Source: Isochrysis galbana
Lineage: Eukaryota > Haptophyta > Isochrysidales > Isochrysidaceae
NCBI GenBank assembly: GCA_018136815.1
Contig: CM030935.1
Span: forward strand, 4,642,731 to 4,706,730
DNA length: 64,000 nt
Reading direction: 5' to 3'
This document shows positions 47,032-60,200 of the stretch, one piece after another. Positions within the stretch are counted from its first letter, which is position 1. Each line of letters opens with the position of its first letter. Position numbers and translations under genes: made by a program. The notes under the pieces are model-generated. The model was not told where the DNA came from. It did not search any database and saw nothing but the letters and a program-made list of their open reading frames with translations.

Positions 47032-47763
47032 GTGTCGAACGCGCGATGACTACAGGCTCATAGGCAGAGGCAGAGGGCCGTTCGATCGAGCCGGCAGCTG
47101 ACGCGGTCGTGAAAGGGTCGTTGATTGCTGCTTGCGGGAAGATGTCTGACAGATCATAGTAGAAGTCGGGTCTGAGAGTGTCTGCCATCGGGCGCTACGA
47201 GCGATGAGGTAGACTGAAAGTCGGAGGATTGTGACGCGTGGCGTCGGAGAGTAGAGACGAGGCTAGCTAGCGGTGCTAGCGAGCTAGTGGAAGAGAGGGA
47301 GAATGAGAATGAGAGCTTCTTAGGCTTAGGTCCGAGGTAGACACGGGAGACTACAACGAATGGACTCAAAAAGTCTGAGGGCACAGAACCACACAAACTA
47401 AACCAAACGGGGCGAAAACTAACCACACCTGGACGGACGGCCAGGCGTCGGCACCAGGGCAACTTAGCAACGCACAGACATAAGACGGAGGGGTCGGCAC
47501 AACGAGGGCAGACCTCGCTGGGGAGCTACGACCGATGGACGGAGAGAAGACAAAAGACGGCCATGGATCATTTGATGACATCGAGAGAAAGTAAGAGAAG
47601 AGGCGGTATACCAATCGCCAATCGACGAGACCTTGAGGCTTAAAATAACCCACAGGTTATAAGTAAAAGTCCGTCATCGTATGGAATACGACACTCCCCG
47701 ACTAAATTCGAGTCGTCCCGACGAGCGTCATGGAAGGAGAACAAAGCAACCGAAATAGAAGAA
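47032..47763 (-). mobile_element. LTR-like repeat (A3)
   Basis: Nearly identical to 27,397-28,128; the short MADT frame reads left from about 47,188. Confidence 0.5.
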
Positions 47764-48206
47764 ATCCAGAATTAGAACGACGAGGCGAGAGAAACCAAAA
47801 ATAACCGAGAAACCAAACGTTGAAAGCGAAAGCGACGCTTAAAATAGAAGATGAGAGCACCCGTGGGCCCTTTGAGCACAAATTCGGAAGCTTGACGCGG
47901 CAACCTATTTGTACGCACCGTCCCACCCATTTCTCCCTTTTACAGGAATTCTGCTCGGGTGTTGCGGTGGGTGCAACCGCAGACGACACGCGTCTCATCT
48001 CCTGCAAACAACGGCAATCAACGAAGAAAGAGAAACAATCTGCAACAACAACGAAAGAAGTGGAATGATTCCGAAGACACGCGAAATGCAGTGAGCTACA
48101 ATCTCCGACAACTCTATTATTAGAGTCAAAGAGAGAAGTCACATAGGAGGAAGGGGAGGAAAGACAGCGGACGGAGCGTCGAGCGACAGCAGCGAGCGAC
48201 AGAGCC

Positions 48207-49189
48207 ATGATGAGCGAGAAGGACGTCGACACTCGCCGCACCGAGCTCCGGAAGTACTTCCAGGAGGCGCGCAATGGCTACACGACGAAGGGGGGCGAGA
48301 GGCGGCCACTGACGCCGTGGGAGCACGTCCCAAGCGAGGTCGACGCTCGTCGAGCAGAACAAGAGCGGCGGGTTCAACGGGCAATCAAGATGGCTAAGAT
48401 GATGAAGAGTGAAGAGCCCGACCGGGGACCCCAACGTGGAGCTGACCGAGATGGAGACGATGGCGGCGAAACTCGAGGCGCTCAGCAACCACAACGACTT
48501 CATGGCGCGCATGGTGATGGAGGTGACCAAGGAGCGCGACCTCTATCGCCAACAAAGTCCACAACCACAAGAAGGAGAAGTTGGAGTGGGAGGTGAGAGG
48601 AGGAGGAAGTCGCGTTCCGTCAAAAGAGGGCCAGGTGATTTTTTGGTCATCCATATGTGCTTGTTTTCTTTTTAGGTAGCCACAATGAAGATGAGTACAA
48701 AGCTAATCACGCTCCCCACTCTCAACACACGCGGTAACCCGCGAGCAAGGTGCACTTCGAGTACGCGCCGCGTGCGGTTGCGGGGCTGCGGTGCGCGAGC
48801 TCGACACGCTGCTGACGGGCGGCCGCTCGGACGCGGACACGCTGGCGCACGCGGCGGCCGCATACGACGCCGACGGGCTGCGCGGCGCCCGCGGCGCGTT
48901 CGTCGTGTCGCCGGCGTTCCACGCGCTGGGCGCGACGCCCATCCCGCGCGCGGCGTCGCCCCCGCCCCCGTATGCCTGCGGCGCAATGGGCAAGGATATG
49001 TCACTACCGGACTGTGCGACCCTCGAGATCGAGCGTGCGACCCACCAGGGACCTCCCGCATCCCTCGCGAGGGGCTTGAGCTTGGGCTCCTCACCAGCGA
49101 GCAGCCATTGCGAGGCCGACAGCCGGCGATCGGCCGACGCGGAACCTCCGCGTTTCTTATGGGGATTCGCCCGACATTCACTGCTTTGA
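48207..49189 (+). pseudogene. Unidentified coiled-coil gene relic (A3)
   Basis: Identical in structure to 28,572-29,554, including the 7-bp GAAGAGT duplication at about 48,402 and the shared later frame breaks. Confidence 0.5.
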
Positions 49190-49404
49190 TTCCCTCACGC
49201 GCGCGATCCTCCCATTCTCCCAAAATAGACTTCCATGGGCCGGACAAGGCGGGGGAGTCACTCACCGACGCCATGGATTTTCGTGGGGTAGAGGGGGTTC
49301 GCGGGGGGGGGGGGGGGTCTGGGGGGGCAGGTAAGGGGGGTCCCTGGGGAATCCTTGGACACCCAGGAGGGGTGGAAAATAGTGGTTAAAAAGCGTGAGT
49401 GACC

Positions 49405-49835
49405 GGCCTAATTGATATCGGATATCGAGCCCTACGCGCCTAAATATGGAGCGAGATATCGACTCGATAGATCATAATATATCTCGCATGACGGAGAGCC
49501 CCTAAATATCGACTGAGATATCGACGATATTCAGTTATAGATATCTCGTTGTCTCGCTCTACGGCGGGAAGAAAGAAGAAAAACGTTGGACGTTGATAGT
49601 TCTACCTACGCCTACGCGCCGCCTCTCTCCCGACCGGAGCTGAGGCTTGCTGCCCTTGCTTGCGCCCAGACTGAAGACCCGGACGCGTCAGCGCGTCGCG
49701 CGTCCGCGCGGCCGGCGGCCCGGCGGCCCGGCGCGCCTAATTATGGACGGGCCTGGCGCAAGCGCCCTAAATATTGACTCAATATGTGGGGCCCCAAAGG
49801 GGCCCTAAATATTGACTCAATATATTCGATATCTT
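49405..49835. promoter_or_regulatory. AT-rich cluster of palindromic motifs (B2)
   Basis: Copy of 29,770-30,200. The two perfect ATATTGACTCAATAT palindromes lie at 49,771-49,785 and 49,809-49,823. Confidence 0.45.
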
Positions 49836-50037
49836 GATTCGAGCTCCCAGCTTAGAAGGGGGAGAAGAGGCAGGGGAATAGGTGATGTCATTGTGATTGT
49901 GAGTCCGGGAGCGGCGTAGGTCGGTAGCTTAGCGGTCACCTTCAAGAATTTTTTTATGCTAGCGGATGGAACATGGACATGGACTCCCTTTCAGGAAAAT
50001 TAATACCCCCCCCCCACCTCCGTTGGCTCTCCCCATT

Positions 50038-52743
50038 TTATTCGTCTCGACGCGTCTGCTGTAGCGCAACGGAGCGTGGGCACATGTAGGTTGCGTCCGG
50101 GCCATTCTGAACAGCAGGCCGAAAGTAACACGAGGAAACACTACATCGATAGGGCAAGCCCAAGTTTTGCCGCACATGTTTCTCGCTCCAAACCTTGTCC
50201 CAAGCTCCGCACGAGTTGACTCTATGCAATGTCTTGCTGCTGCAATCAAAGAGGCGCGGGGCCTCCCACATTTCACCATGGAGCGGCGCAATCGCGCGCA
50301 CTCGCGATAGCGTAGCATGACGATCTCATGGCGTTCTTCGGTGGAAAAATACTCGTTGTGACGTAGAATTTGAATCGAGTCGAGTGGCTGATGTCCACCG
50401 ACGCAGCACGATCCTCGATCTTGGGCAGCAGATCGACCGAAATGCTTGAATTCTGCGCGAGCCGCGCGAGTGTACGAGCGGCCGCATTCTTCCTGCGCAA
50501 CCTCGAGCGCAAGGAGCCCCTGTGAGGCACCAGCGGTGCGTACCACTCCCAGCCGTCACTCGCAGCATGGTCATGCACGGGGAAGGTGTGATTGCCCGGG
50601 GCAACTGCTCTGCACCGCATCGTCTGTGAAGGCGCGCGAAAGAAGGTTGGCTGCCTCCTCGTAATCCCTGGCCACGTATGTGCGCCCGACATTCACAGAG
50701 ATTCCCGAGCCAGGGGCGACAAACATCCATAAAGGCGATTGCTTCCACCCAGGTGCCCAAGGGGATTGCACTCTTGGAGCGTCTATTGAGCAATGCAGAA
50801 TTTCTACCCAGCCATACGAGGGCACTGGTGAGGCCCTTCTCTGGGAGATCCAGAGCAGGTCTTTCGTGTTGCCAATGATACCGATGCCGACAAAGAATGG
50901 GCGCTCAGGCGCCATTGGCGTCATTTTGCAGATGCCAACCTTGGAGATGAAGAGTAGTGCCTCCTGCGGCAGGAGTGACAGCCAGACAACTCGTAGGTCA
51001 CTGCTCGATGGCACGCTGCCGCCGGGGCCATAGACGGTCTCCGCGTACTCCTTCTGCACGACCCACTCGTACAGACGGCGCACGGCCCATGACACGCTAG
51101 GCACCGGCGCGAACTGCTCGGAGGACAATGTCCACGAGCGCACAAGCGGCGGGTGTGGCTTCATGTGAGCGCCCACCATTTGCTCAAGCGTCTTTGCGAT
51201 GGGTACTCTGCCGAGTGCGTACTCCTCAAGAAAGGCCGGCCCTGGCTTCTGCAGCTCACACTGCGCGCACAGGAAGCACCGGCGTGTAGAGTCTACAGAG
51301 TAGAAGCGACAGAGCGCCATCGTCTCGCAGAGAGATTTGCACTCAAGCACTGAATGCGTGCGGTGGAGCACAGCAAACGCGNNNNNNNNNNNNNNNNNNN
51401 NNNNNNNNNNNNNNNNNNNNNNNNNNNNNNNNNNNNNNNNNNNNNNNNNNNNNNNNNNNNNNNNNNNNNNNNNNNNNNNNNATCTTGGGCAGCAGATCGA
51501 CCGAAATGCTTGAATTCTGCGCGAGCCGCGCGAGTGTACGAGCGGCCGCATTCTTCCTGCGCAACCTCGAGCGCAAGGAGCCCCTGTGAGGCACCAGCGG
51601 TGCGTACCACTCCAGCCGTCACTCGCAGCATGGTCATGCACGGGGAAGGTGTGATTGCCGGGGCAACTGCTCTGCACCGCATCGTCTGTGAAGGCGCGCG
51701 AAAGAAGGTTGGCTGCCTCCTCGTAATCCCTGGCCACGTATGTGCGCCCGACATTCACAGAGATTCCCGAGCCAGGGGCGACAAACATCCATAAAGGCGA
51801 TTGCTTCCACCCAGGTGCCCAAGGGGATTGCACTCTTGGAGCGTCTATTGAGCAATGCAGAATTTCTACCCAGCCATACGAGGGCACTGGTGAGGCCCTT
51901 CTCTGGGAGATCCAGAGCAGGTCTTTCGTGTTGCCAATGATACCGATGCCGACAAAGAATGGGCGCTCAGGCGCCATTGGCGTCATTTTGCAGATGCCAA
52001 CCTTGGAGATGAAGAGTAGTGCCTCCTGCGGCAGGAGTGACAGCCAGACAACTCGTAGGTCACTGCTCGATGGCACGCTGCCGCCGGGGCCATAGACGGT
52101 CTCCGCGTACTCCTTCTGCACGACCCACTCGTACAGACGGCGCACGGCCCATGACACGCTAGGCACCGGCGCGAACTGCTCGGAGGACAATGTCCACGAG
52201 CGCACAAGCGGCGGGTGTGGCTTCATGTGAGCGCCCACCATTTGCTCAAGCGTCTTTGCGATGGGTACTCTGCCGAGTGCGTACTCCTCAAGAAAGGCCG
52301 GCCCTGGCTTCTGCAGCTCACACTGCGCGCACAGGAAGCACCGGCGTGTAGAGTCTACAGAGTAGAAGCGACAGAGCGCCATCGTCTCGCAGAGAGATTT
52401 GCACTCAAGCACTGAATGCGTGCGGTGGAGCACAGCAAACGCGGTGCGGTTGGCAGTGATGCCGTGGCCACCCCATGCCATGCTACCAAACGTGCGGTAA
52501 CGGTGGCAGCAACGGCCCCAGCTAGAGACCAGCTGGTCGCCCGTCTGCTCGTTGAGCGAGAGCGACATCTCTCTCTCCGCCAGATGAGAGGAGAGGCGGA
52601 CCTTCTCCCCCCCCCCCCCCCCCCCTTTTCCCTTTAGAATTCGCTTCAACATCGTGAAGAGCCGCGTCTGAGTTTTGTTGTCTATCCCCCCCCAAAAGCA
52701 CTGCGAGCCAGCGACCAGCGGCATGGAACGACGTAGAGATGGG
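50038..52743 (-). pseudogene. 542-aa Cys-rich protein gene (B2), split by an assembly artefact
   Basis: Same gene as 30,402-32,030. It is interrupted by the N gap at 51,382-51,481, across which about 963 bp are present twice (50,418-51,381 and 51,482-52,443). Apparent long frames through the gap are therefore false. Extra 1-bp changes near 50,259, 50,387, 50,596 and 51,611 also break the frame. The intact B1 copy should be used as the reference model. Confidence 0.8.
51382..51481. other. Assembly gap of 100 N
   Basis: The 964 bp left of it (50,418-51,381) equal the 962 bp right of it (51,482-52,443) except for two 1-bp indels. The corresponding B1 interval (about 30,779-31,741) is single. 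This is the signature of two overlapping contig ends that were scaffolded instead of merged. Confidence 0.9.
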
Positions 52744-53105
52744 TAGGAGTACACTACTTTAAACTGTCTTATTCCGTTGGGGTTAAACCTTTTACCGGTG
52801 CCACGTGTCTAGTTTCTACCCCTTTCTACGGCGCCTCTCTTGAGCCCCTCGGAGAGGGTCGATCAACCGCTACACGGGAGAGAAGAACACGAATTCAGAG
52901 AGAAAGAAGGAGGGAGGAGAGGTGAGAGAGGAGGCCGAGCGTGACACTGCCCAAACTGGACCGGAGAGAGAGAGGGCGCGCGCTCTCCCACCGTAGTCCA
53001 AGAGGACACCCGCCGAGAGAGGTGGGGAAGCCCACCCTCTCCACCCTCTCCCGCCGCGAGCACCCCGCCAGCACGCGCCTGCCCACCGGGTAGCCTGCGG
53101 TTTGC

Positions 53106-53693
53106 TTGCGCACCGCTTGCGTCTGTGCCGAGCGGCACCGCCGCGGCCGGAGCGGCCTGCAGTGTGCTGAACGGTGCGATGCGAACTCGGCTGAGCGCCT
53201 CATATTGCCCACGCCGCCCTGCCCTGGCGCAGCAAGCATGTCCGAGACTGTCGGCAAGGTTCAGAATCCTGAGACCTTGGAGAACGGCAACTACAGCACT
53301 GGGCTCGCGCCCGGCTTCCCCAACCAGCTGATCGCCACCTTTGTCTGCGGCCACCCCTTCTGTGAATCCTTTCCAACCACCTTGATTCCGTTGAGAAAGC
53401 GAGACTGGTCGAGGACACAAGATTGTTCCCCGATCCCCACTTCTCGGGTGAGCACCATCGTCGCCTCTCTGGGCTTCTCGCACGTGGGAGACAACCACGC
53501 ACATCGCCCATTTGCAGCACCGGTCTGCCATGTTGGCGGCCTCGTGACACGGTCCTTGTCATCTGTACGCGCTGGGCGGGCCGGAGAGCGGGGAGGTGAG
53601 GAGGGGCATCAACCAACCAACCAACCAACTCCTACTACCGACCGCTGCTTGGAAGCGAGCGCATATGAGCTGCCCGAGGCGCACACAGCTTGA
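53106..53693 (+). CDS. Hypothetical protein, divergent from the 542-aa gene (B2)
   Basis: Copy of 32,413-32,907. One G fewer at about 53,448 keeps the frame open to 195 codons (to ELPEAHTA). The longer frame may be the better reading or an effect of the same homopolymer. No family recognised. Confidence 0.35.
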   Translation: MRTACVCAERHRRGRSGLQCAERCDANSAERLILPTPPCPGAASMSETVGKVQNPETLENGNYSTGLAPGFPNQLIATFVCGHPFCESFPTTLIPLRKRDWSRTQDCSPIPTSRVSTIVASLGFSHVGDNHAHRPFAAPVCHVGGLVTRSLSSVRAGRAGERGGEEGHQPTNQPTPTTDRCLEASAYELPEAHTA

Positions 53694-53793
53694 TGCTGGC
53701 GGCGACATCGTGTGTCAACTTGCATCGCTTTGAAGTGGGGCAATGTCCTGAGTCCTGAGCCTTATTGCCCATTCTTTCTTTGCTTCCTTTTTA

Positions 53794-54528
53794 TTGTCGC
53801 TTTTATTCATGCTATTTCTCTGTTCTTTTGGAATCATACTGTGGTATGTTGGGGCGTTCAAACGTTCTGCACCTGCGCGTACTCCCTTCTCGTATTTCTT
53901 AGATATGCTGGGGTTTGTGTCACCATCGTCTTTAACTACGAGGTCGCAGCCAACGCGTCGCAAGTGCTCTTGCTTCCCGCCGAGGACTGCCTTGTGCGTT
54001 CTCATGGCAGTAAGTCCCCAAGTCGTGGACGCCGGGTACTGGAGACGCGACCCTAATTGCGTCACAGATTTGGGGACACCTCTCGAGTGCGGACACGACT
54101 TTGGCGAGCAAACGATGTATGTCACCGAGAGCAATTGCCTTGAGTGCGTTCGCGCATGTGACCCTCCAAGCAGTCCCTGGCAATACGTGGGGTGGTAGTG
54201 CGTCTTTGGGTTTTGCGGCTTCTCTTGCTCTTGGGCCACTAACAGTGAGGTGTACTGCAAGAGGCGATCCTGCACCTGGATAGATTCGTCGTCGTTGCCG
54301 CCGCCGCCGCCACCGCCGCCTTCCCCACCTCCACCGTCAATACCCGGCACATGCGGCAACACATGCATCGGATACAATTTCTATACTTCGGATGGCGTGT
54401 GGAGTGGTTTCATGATGTGTGCTTGTGGGAATCTGGAGAGGGGTGTGCAAGAAGAGGGAGTGTGTACAACTTCGAAGGGGCGCAAATTTTGTACTTGTAG
54501 ATGTAATAATAATAAACCATCCATCTGA
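53794..54528 (+). CDS. Secreted Pro/Cys-rich small protein (B2)
   Basis: Same sequence as 33,102-33,836, including the in-frame TAG (54,196-54,198) and the possible 54-bp intron at 54,192-54,245. The two copies agree, so the TAG is not a random sequencing error. Confidence 0.55.
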
Positions 54529-54667
54529 GCGTTAGTACCACCGCTCTCACTAGCCCGGTACCGGTACTATCACGACACCCTCAGCGCACCTGCCCGCACG
54601 CCTTGAAGTGATGGCGCAAGACACATACACATATGCGGCACGTGCGTGATATCGATATCGAGAATCA

Positions 54668-54822
54668 ATAGGCCCAAACCAGAATATGTAGTTTGGCCAA
54701 CCCGAATATGTAGCATTTATATGTAGAAAATATGTAGAGGTAGAGATCTGTAGCAAGGCATCCAAATAGGTGCCCAAATATGCGGCAAATATGTAGATCT
54801 GTTGATAAAAAATCTTGCAAAC
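54668..54822. repeat. Dispersed AT-rich repeat, copy 3 (B2)
   Basis: Identical to 33,977-34,131; related to 9278-9431. Confidence 0.85.
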
Positions 54823-54877
54823 TAAGGCTGTGAACACCCACCGGCCATACCAAACGTGTTTCAACCTGGTAGTGGCC

Positions 54878-54986
54878 ACGGCTACATAGGCTGGTAGTGT
54901 TAGTGGACTATAGCTACATAGATTGGTAGTGTTAGTGGCGAAAGTGGTGGGTGTTAACATGTTAACACTGTTAACACGTTAACACC
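54878..54986. repeat. Tandem repeat plus 37-bp GTTAAC palindrome (B2)
   Basis: Copy of 34,187-34,296; the palindrome is at 54,950-54,986. Confidence 0.85.
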
Positions 54987-55807
54987 TTACTTCTAGAGCG
55001 GGCCGAACATGGATAAAAAATGGTGGGGTAGGAGTACGCAAGCGCAGGGGCAGGGGGGGGCGGGGCGCGGAAGGGGACAGTCGGGCAAGCGCAAGCGCAA
55101 GCAAAGGGAAAGCGGCGACGGCACCGGATGAGACAGAGATAGAAGTCAGACAGAGACATATGAGGTGGGCGCAGAAGGCAGAAGGGGAAGGGGAGGGGGA
55201 GAGGGGGAAGGAAATCTGCGGAGGGGGGGGTGGACACGGAGGGACTGCTTCCGAGCGAGCGCGCCAGAAACAAAAGGGTACGAAAAACTAAGGGAGAGAA
55301 CCGGGGAGGGGACGCGGGAAACTCTAGGAACAAGGGAAAGACTAATGGAAAGAAGGGGGGGGGGGCGGACGTCGGACGAGCGAAGGGAGGGGCGAGCGCA
55401 CGGGACTCCGAGTCTCGTCGGAGCGGGGGGAATGACGAATTGGAGTGGCCCATAGGGCCTGAGGGCAATGAGGAAGGTGGCAAGCCGGCGGCAGGCGCGG
55501 CTGAGGAGACGGCTTCGGAGACGATGACGGGCTGAAGCCCGTCAGCAGAGGAAGGCGGGCAGGCGGGCTTGGGCGAGGGCGAGGACGGCGGCGAGAGCGA
55601 CATGAAACGAGCGGCGAGAGGCGAGGGTGAGTGTGAGGAGGGCTGTGAGGGCAGGGGCTGGCGAGGCGAGGCGAGTTTGTTGGGTACGAGTGTTACGAGA
55701 GCGAGAGCGACGAGAGCGAGAGCGACGACGGATGACGACTGACGACAGGACGACGGACAGAGACACCCAGGAAAACACCCCGACTCTCGCCCCACGACTT
55801 TTCTCAC
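54971..55807 (-). CDS. Ser/Pro-rich hypothetical frame, retroelement-like (B2)
   Basis: A 278-codon frame covering the same sequence as 34,652-35,116 and extending to the GTTAAC palindrome. The extension depends on G-run lengths near 55,050-55,060 and 55,365. I consider the coding status doubtful. Confidence 0.25.
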   Translation of the reverse strand: MRKVVGRESGCFPGCLCPSSCRQSSSVVALALVALALVTLVPNKLASPRQPLPSQPSSHSPSPLAARFMSLSPPSSPSPKPACPPSSADGLQPVIVSEAVSSAAPAAGLPPSSLPSGPMGHSNSSFPPLRRDSESRALAPPFARPTSAPPPFFPLVFPLFLEFPASPPRFSPLVFRTLLFLARSLGSSPSVSTPPSADFLPPLPLPFPFCLLRPPHMSLSDFYLCLIRCRRRFPFACACACPTVPFRAPPPPAPALAYSYPTIFYPCSARSRSKVLTC

Positions 55808-56380
55808 ATAACTCGACTGAAATCAAACCCAAACACTCCGGCCAGACGACAACGGACGACGATCAGAAGGCGATCTGTCGGCGATCCCGTCTGGAAGGGG
55901 AATCGCACCATAACGGAAACGAGGGGCAATCCTGCCGCACAGGATTCCAAAAGACTTACCGAATAAGACGAGAGAAGTGCGGTGTGCCTAAGGGGGAGAT
56001 GCGATGAGATTGCAAATTAAACCTGATTGCAATCACTGCAGTAGATAGAGAAACGTGGAGAAGATAGCGAATTAAACCTATTTGCGAGGCGCCTAGGAGG
56101 GAGAAGGGTGGGGAAACTTCCTTCTCTTTCGAGAGAAAGAGAGAGAACGCTCCACAACCCAAGACCCTACCTATGCGTCCAAGCGAAGCTTTTTGACCGA
56201 GAACGAGAACGAGAGAATTATAACGATAAATGCCGAATGACGAAGAGAAGCCTAACGAGTGTCGATTCGCGAATGCGACACCACCCTGCTAGGATCGAGC
56301 GTCCCGCGAGGAAAGAAGAGAACCTATCGGATGGCGGAGAGCTCCGAACAAGCCACGAGAAAGGCAGGAGAGCAATCCTG

Positions 56381-56766
56381 AACGAGACCGAATGAGCGAA
56401 GAGCGAAGAGCGAATAAATCCGAGGAGCGAAGAGCGAATGAAACAATAAATCCGAAGAGCGAATGAAACAATAAATCCGAATATCCGAATGGAGGGCCGC
56501 GCGCCCAACGCCGAACCAAGACGGAAGACGTGATGAGCGACGCACCGAGAAGTTACGAATTACGAACAACGAACAATCGAGGACCGATGAGAACGCAGAA
56601 CGACGAGAATCGAGAGTCGAGAGCGAGAAACGAAGAACGCGGAACGACGAGAATCGAGAATCGAGAGCGAGAGCGAGAAACGAAGAACGATAAGAACGCG
56701 GAACGATGAGAATCGAGAATCGAGAATCGAAGAACGAACGACGAACGACGAACGACGAACTATAAG
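56381..56766. repeat. Degenerate tandem repeats, 3' of gypsy pol (B2)
   Basis: Copy of 35,690-36,075 without visible change. Confidence 0.8.
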
Positions 56767-57285
56767 AATAGTGCGCGACGATCGAAGAGACAGGAAGTAC
56801 CACACCCGTCCGGACGATAAGGTGTAGAATCGGCGGCCGGCGCGGCAGACCGCAGGACTCAACGCTGCAACCCATCCTCTTCTCTCTTTTACGAGAGTTT
56901 TACCTGGATGTTTGGGCGGTGTGGCGGCACCCAAGTTACAACGCGGCGTCTCCTGTTCTTCGATATATGAGTAGTCGAACAGCCAACGGCGAAAGGCGGC
57001 GAGATATCACGACGGGCTCGGCACGTCACGCGCGAGCTAAACGACGAGGTACGGGGGTCTCCTGACAGAGCGCAGCGAAAGGGGAGGGAGATCCATCCTC
57101 CGTGGTCGAAAGGGGGGGCGAGCCATACCTCTCTTCCCGCGGGGGGAACTATTCGGCGGCCGCGGGGGGAAAATTCGGCGACCGCGGGAGGGAACTGGAA
57201 AAGAATTCCCGTACGTTCCCGTACCGCGATCAAACGTAAACGACGGCGTTGAGAGATATCTGAAGGGGCGTGACAGTCGCGACTG

Positions 57286-60200
57286 TCAGAAGAACGCAGA
57301 GGGTGTATCGAGGAGAGAGACGAGGGTGCGATCCGATGGCGACAGGCGTGCGAGAGCCTCGGAGCGACAGCGAACGAAGGTAGGCGAGGCAAGGGCAGCG
57401 TGCGCAAATGCGTGGGAGCCAAACCACGGGGAACCGCGCGACGATCCCGACGAGTACCACCACTGCCCGAGGACGACGACCGCGTGCTGCGGCCGCATCA
57501 TTGGACCTGCAGGGTTGGCAACAGACGGGCGGGCTGAGACGGGCAAATGGGAGACATGAGCAATGGGGCCACTGTGCAAGGACGGTGCGAGACGAGGCGA
57601 GCGGCGCGGGGCCTGATGATCCAAGCCGGTGGTCTCGGATCCCACGGGAGCTTCGATCGCGTGCGACGTCGGCGGGGCTGAGACGGTCTGAGATTGTGAT
57701 TCTGCAGCCCGCTTTCTCATCTGAGGCTTACGAAGAGGCGGGAAGGGGTGAGCATCATCATAGGCGGTGACGAGCGACTCGCAGCGGCGAAGCAATTCGG
57801 CTAGCGGCTCCCATGTGGCCGCAGCTTTCGCGTAACCACGCCACTTGACGAGATACTGCCTGGAATCACCTCGACCCTTGCGGTCAAGGAGTGAATCCAC
57901 CAGATACTCATCTGTTTGGACAGGATCTTCATCTGTGAGGGTATAGTAGGGACGGAGGTTAGTCACATGCACCTCCTCGGAGAGGAGGCGATTTTCTTGG
58001 TCGCGTAGTCGGTAGCGGCCAGCGCCAAGCGCCTCGGCAATGCGGTATGGTCCGCTGTAGTGGTAGAGGAGCTTGTTGCGGTGTCCTGGAATTTTGCGAA
58101 CCACCCTATCACCTGGAGCAAATTGGATAGGGGGAGAGTGAGTGCGTAGTGTGTCAGCGAGTGCGTCGGCTTGAGATTCTAAAGTTGCATCATAAGCTGC
58201 GGCCCACGCTGCCTTTAAGCGACAATGCATTTTCCAAGCGTACGAGCGAATTTCCTGAGGTAACTCGGGAGGTGGACCAGTGTCAGGTGGATCAGAAAGC
58301 TGGGCAGGCAGGCGAAGCTCACGGCCATAGAGCAAGGCAGCAGGCGACATGCGGGTAATGCGATTGGCTGAAGCGCGCATGCTCATTAGAAAGAACGGGA
58401 GATGATCGACCCAACGGCCGCCGCCTTCATCGGTAGCGCGAGCCATGTTGATCAACGTCTGTTGCGCTCGTTCCACCACGCCCACACTCTCGTGATGATG
58501 AGGTGTGCTAGGCCGCAAGTCGGTGCCGGTGCGCTCGAGGATGACCGAGGTGAGTTGGCTAGCGAGGTTGCTGCCGGAGTCCGAGCGAAGTTGCCTTGGT
58601 ACTCCGTGCCGAGAAACGACGTACGACATGAAGGCGTGAAGAGCGTCGGCACTCGAGGGGTCGCCGTTGTGAGGGGCCGCCTCGATCCAACGAGTGAGCG
58701 AGTCCACGAAAACGAGGAGCTTGTCGAAGCCTCGAGAGCCCTTGATGAAGTCGTGCGTGGGAGCCATCGAGACGACGTCGCAGAAAACGATGTCGAACGG
58801 ATAGGCGCCGACCTGCGGTCCCTTTGGGTCTGCGAGGTGGCGGAAGGGAGGCTTAGCTAAAGTGCATTCATGGCATTGGCGAACGTGCTCACAGACGTCT
58901 GCGTTCATCCCAGGCCAAAAATATCGGTCTCGTAGAAGGCGCGCCATTCGGTTGTCGCCGAGGTGGCACAGGTGGTCGTGAAAGGCTTCGAGGTAGGCGC
59001 GGCGCATCGTCTTCGGCACGTAGAGGCAGAGCTTCTCGCCGTCTCTCGTCGGTACTCGTCGGTAGAGTAGTCCAGATCGCAACAGGCATCGCGAAGATTC
59101 GCGGCTGAGCGAGCGCAAGCGACGGTGATCGAGATCGGGGTTGTGAGGAGACGAGGAGAGGAAGCGAATGAGGTCGTGGCAGTCGGGGTCCTCGGCCTGT
59201 GCTTCTTTGAGCGCCTCGGCGTTGGGTGTACCGACGTCGAGGTAGGAGAGGTTGATAGAATCCCTGGTCGTAGAGGACAACCTGGACGACCGTTCGTCGG
59301 CTTGCAGACTGGATGCCGTTGTGGTACGAGAACGAGAGGCGGCGACGGCTGGCGGCTGACCATCCGATGCCGTGGTGGAGCGAGAGTTAGGGACGACGGC
59401 GGCTAGCAGCTGCCCACCCCCCTGCTTAGGAGCGGACGTCTCCGACGTCTCGTCGTCTGCCGCCACCAAGCGCGACACACCATCCGCGTCTTTGTGATTA
59501 GCACCAGGTTTGTGTTCGACGGTAAAGCGATACTCCGACAACTTGAGCGCCCATCGCATCAGGCGCGACGCCGGCCCACCCTGGACGGTGTCCTTCATGG
59601 TGTGCAACCAACGGAGAGCTTGGTGATCGATCACGAGGCGGAAGTGTCGGCCCCAAAGGTACGGTCGCCAAGTGCGAATGCTTTCCAAGGCGGCGAGAAG
59701 CTCCACCTCGGTGGTGGTCCAGTGACGCTCCGCGGCGGTGAGGCGGCGACCGTAGTACGCGACGACATGCTCATGCCCGTGGTCGTCAATTTGCGACAGG
59801 ACTCCGCCGATACCCAGGGTACTGGCCGCGTCCGTTTTGACGATGAACTCTTTGTCGTGACGGGGCGCAGCCAACACTGGTGCGGACGTGATGAGGTCGA
59901 TGAGGCGGCGGATCGCTGTCTGACACTCAGGTGACTGAGAGACGGTAGCCACATCGACGCCCGTACGAGTCAGGTCGGTGAGAGGGGCCGCAACGTGCGC
60001 GAAGCCCTTGATGAACCGACGGTAGTACGAACAAAGACCGAGAAACGAGCGGACCTTCTCGAGCGAGTTGATGTGACGTGGATCAATCGAGCGTACCGCC
60101 TCGACTTTCTTGGGGTCCATCTCGAGACCACGACGAGAAACGACGTGCCCGAGGTACTCGCCCTTGATAGCGAACAAGATGCACTTGGAGGCCTTACATG

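Noticed and set aside
50571-52754. 727-codon frame with a repeated domain
   Set aside because: It reads through 100 N and a falsely duplicated ~963 bp; the sister copy encodes 542 residues without the repeat.
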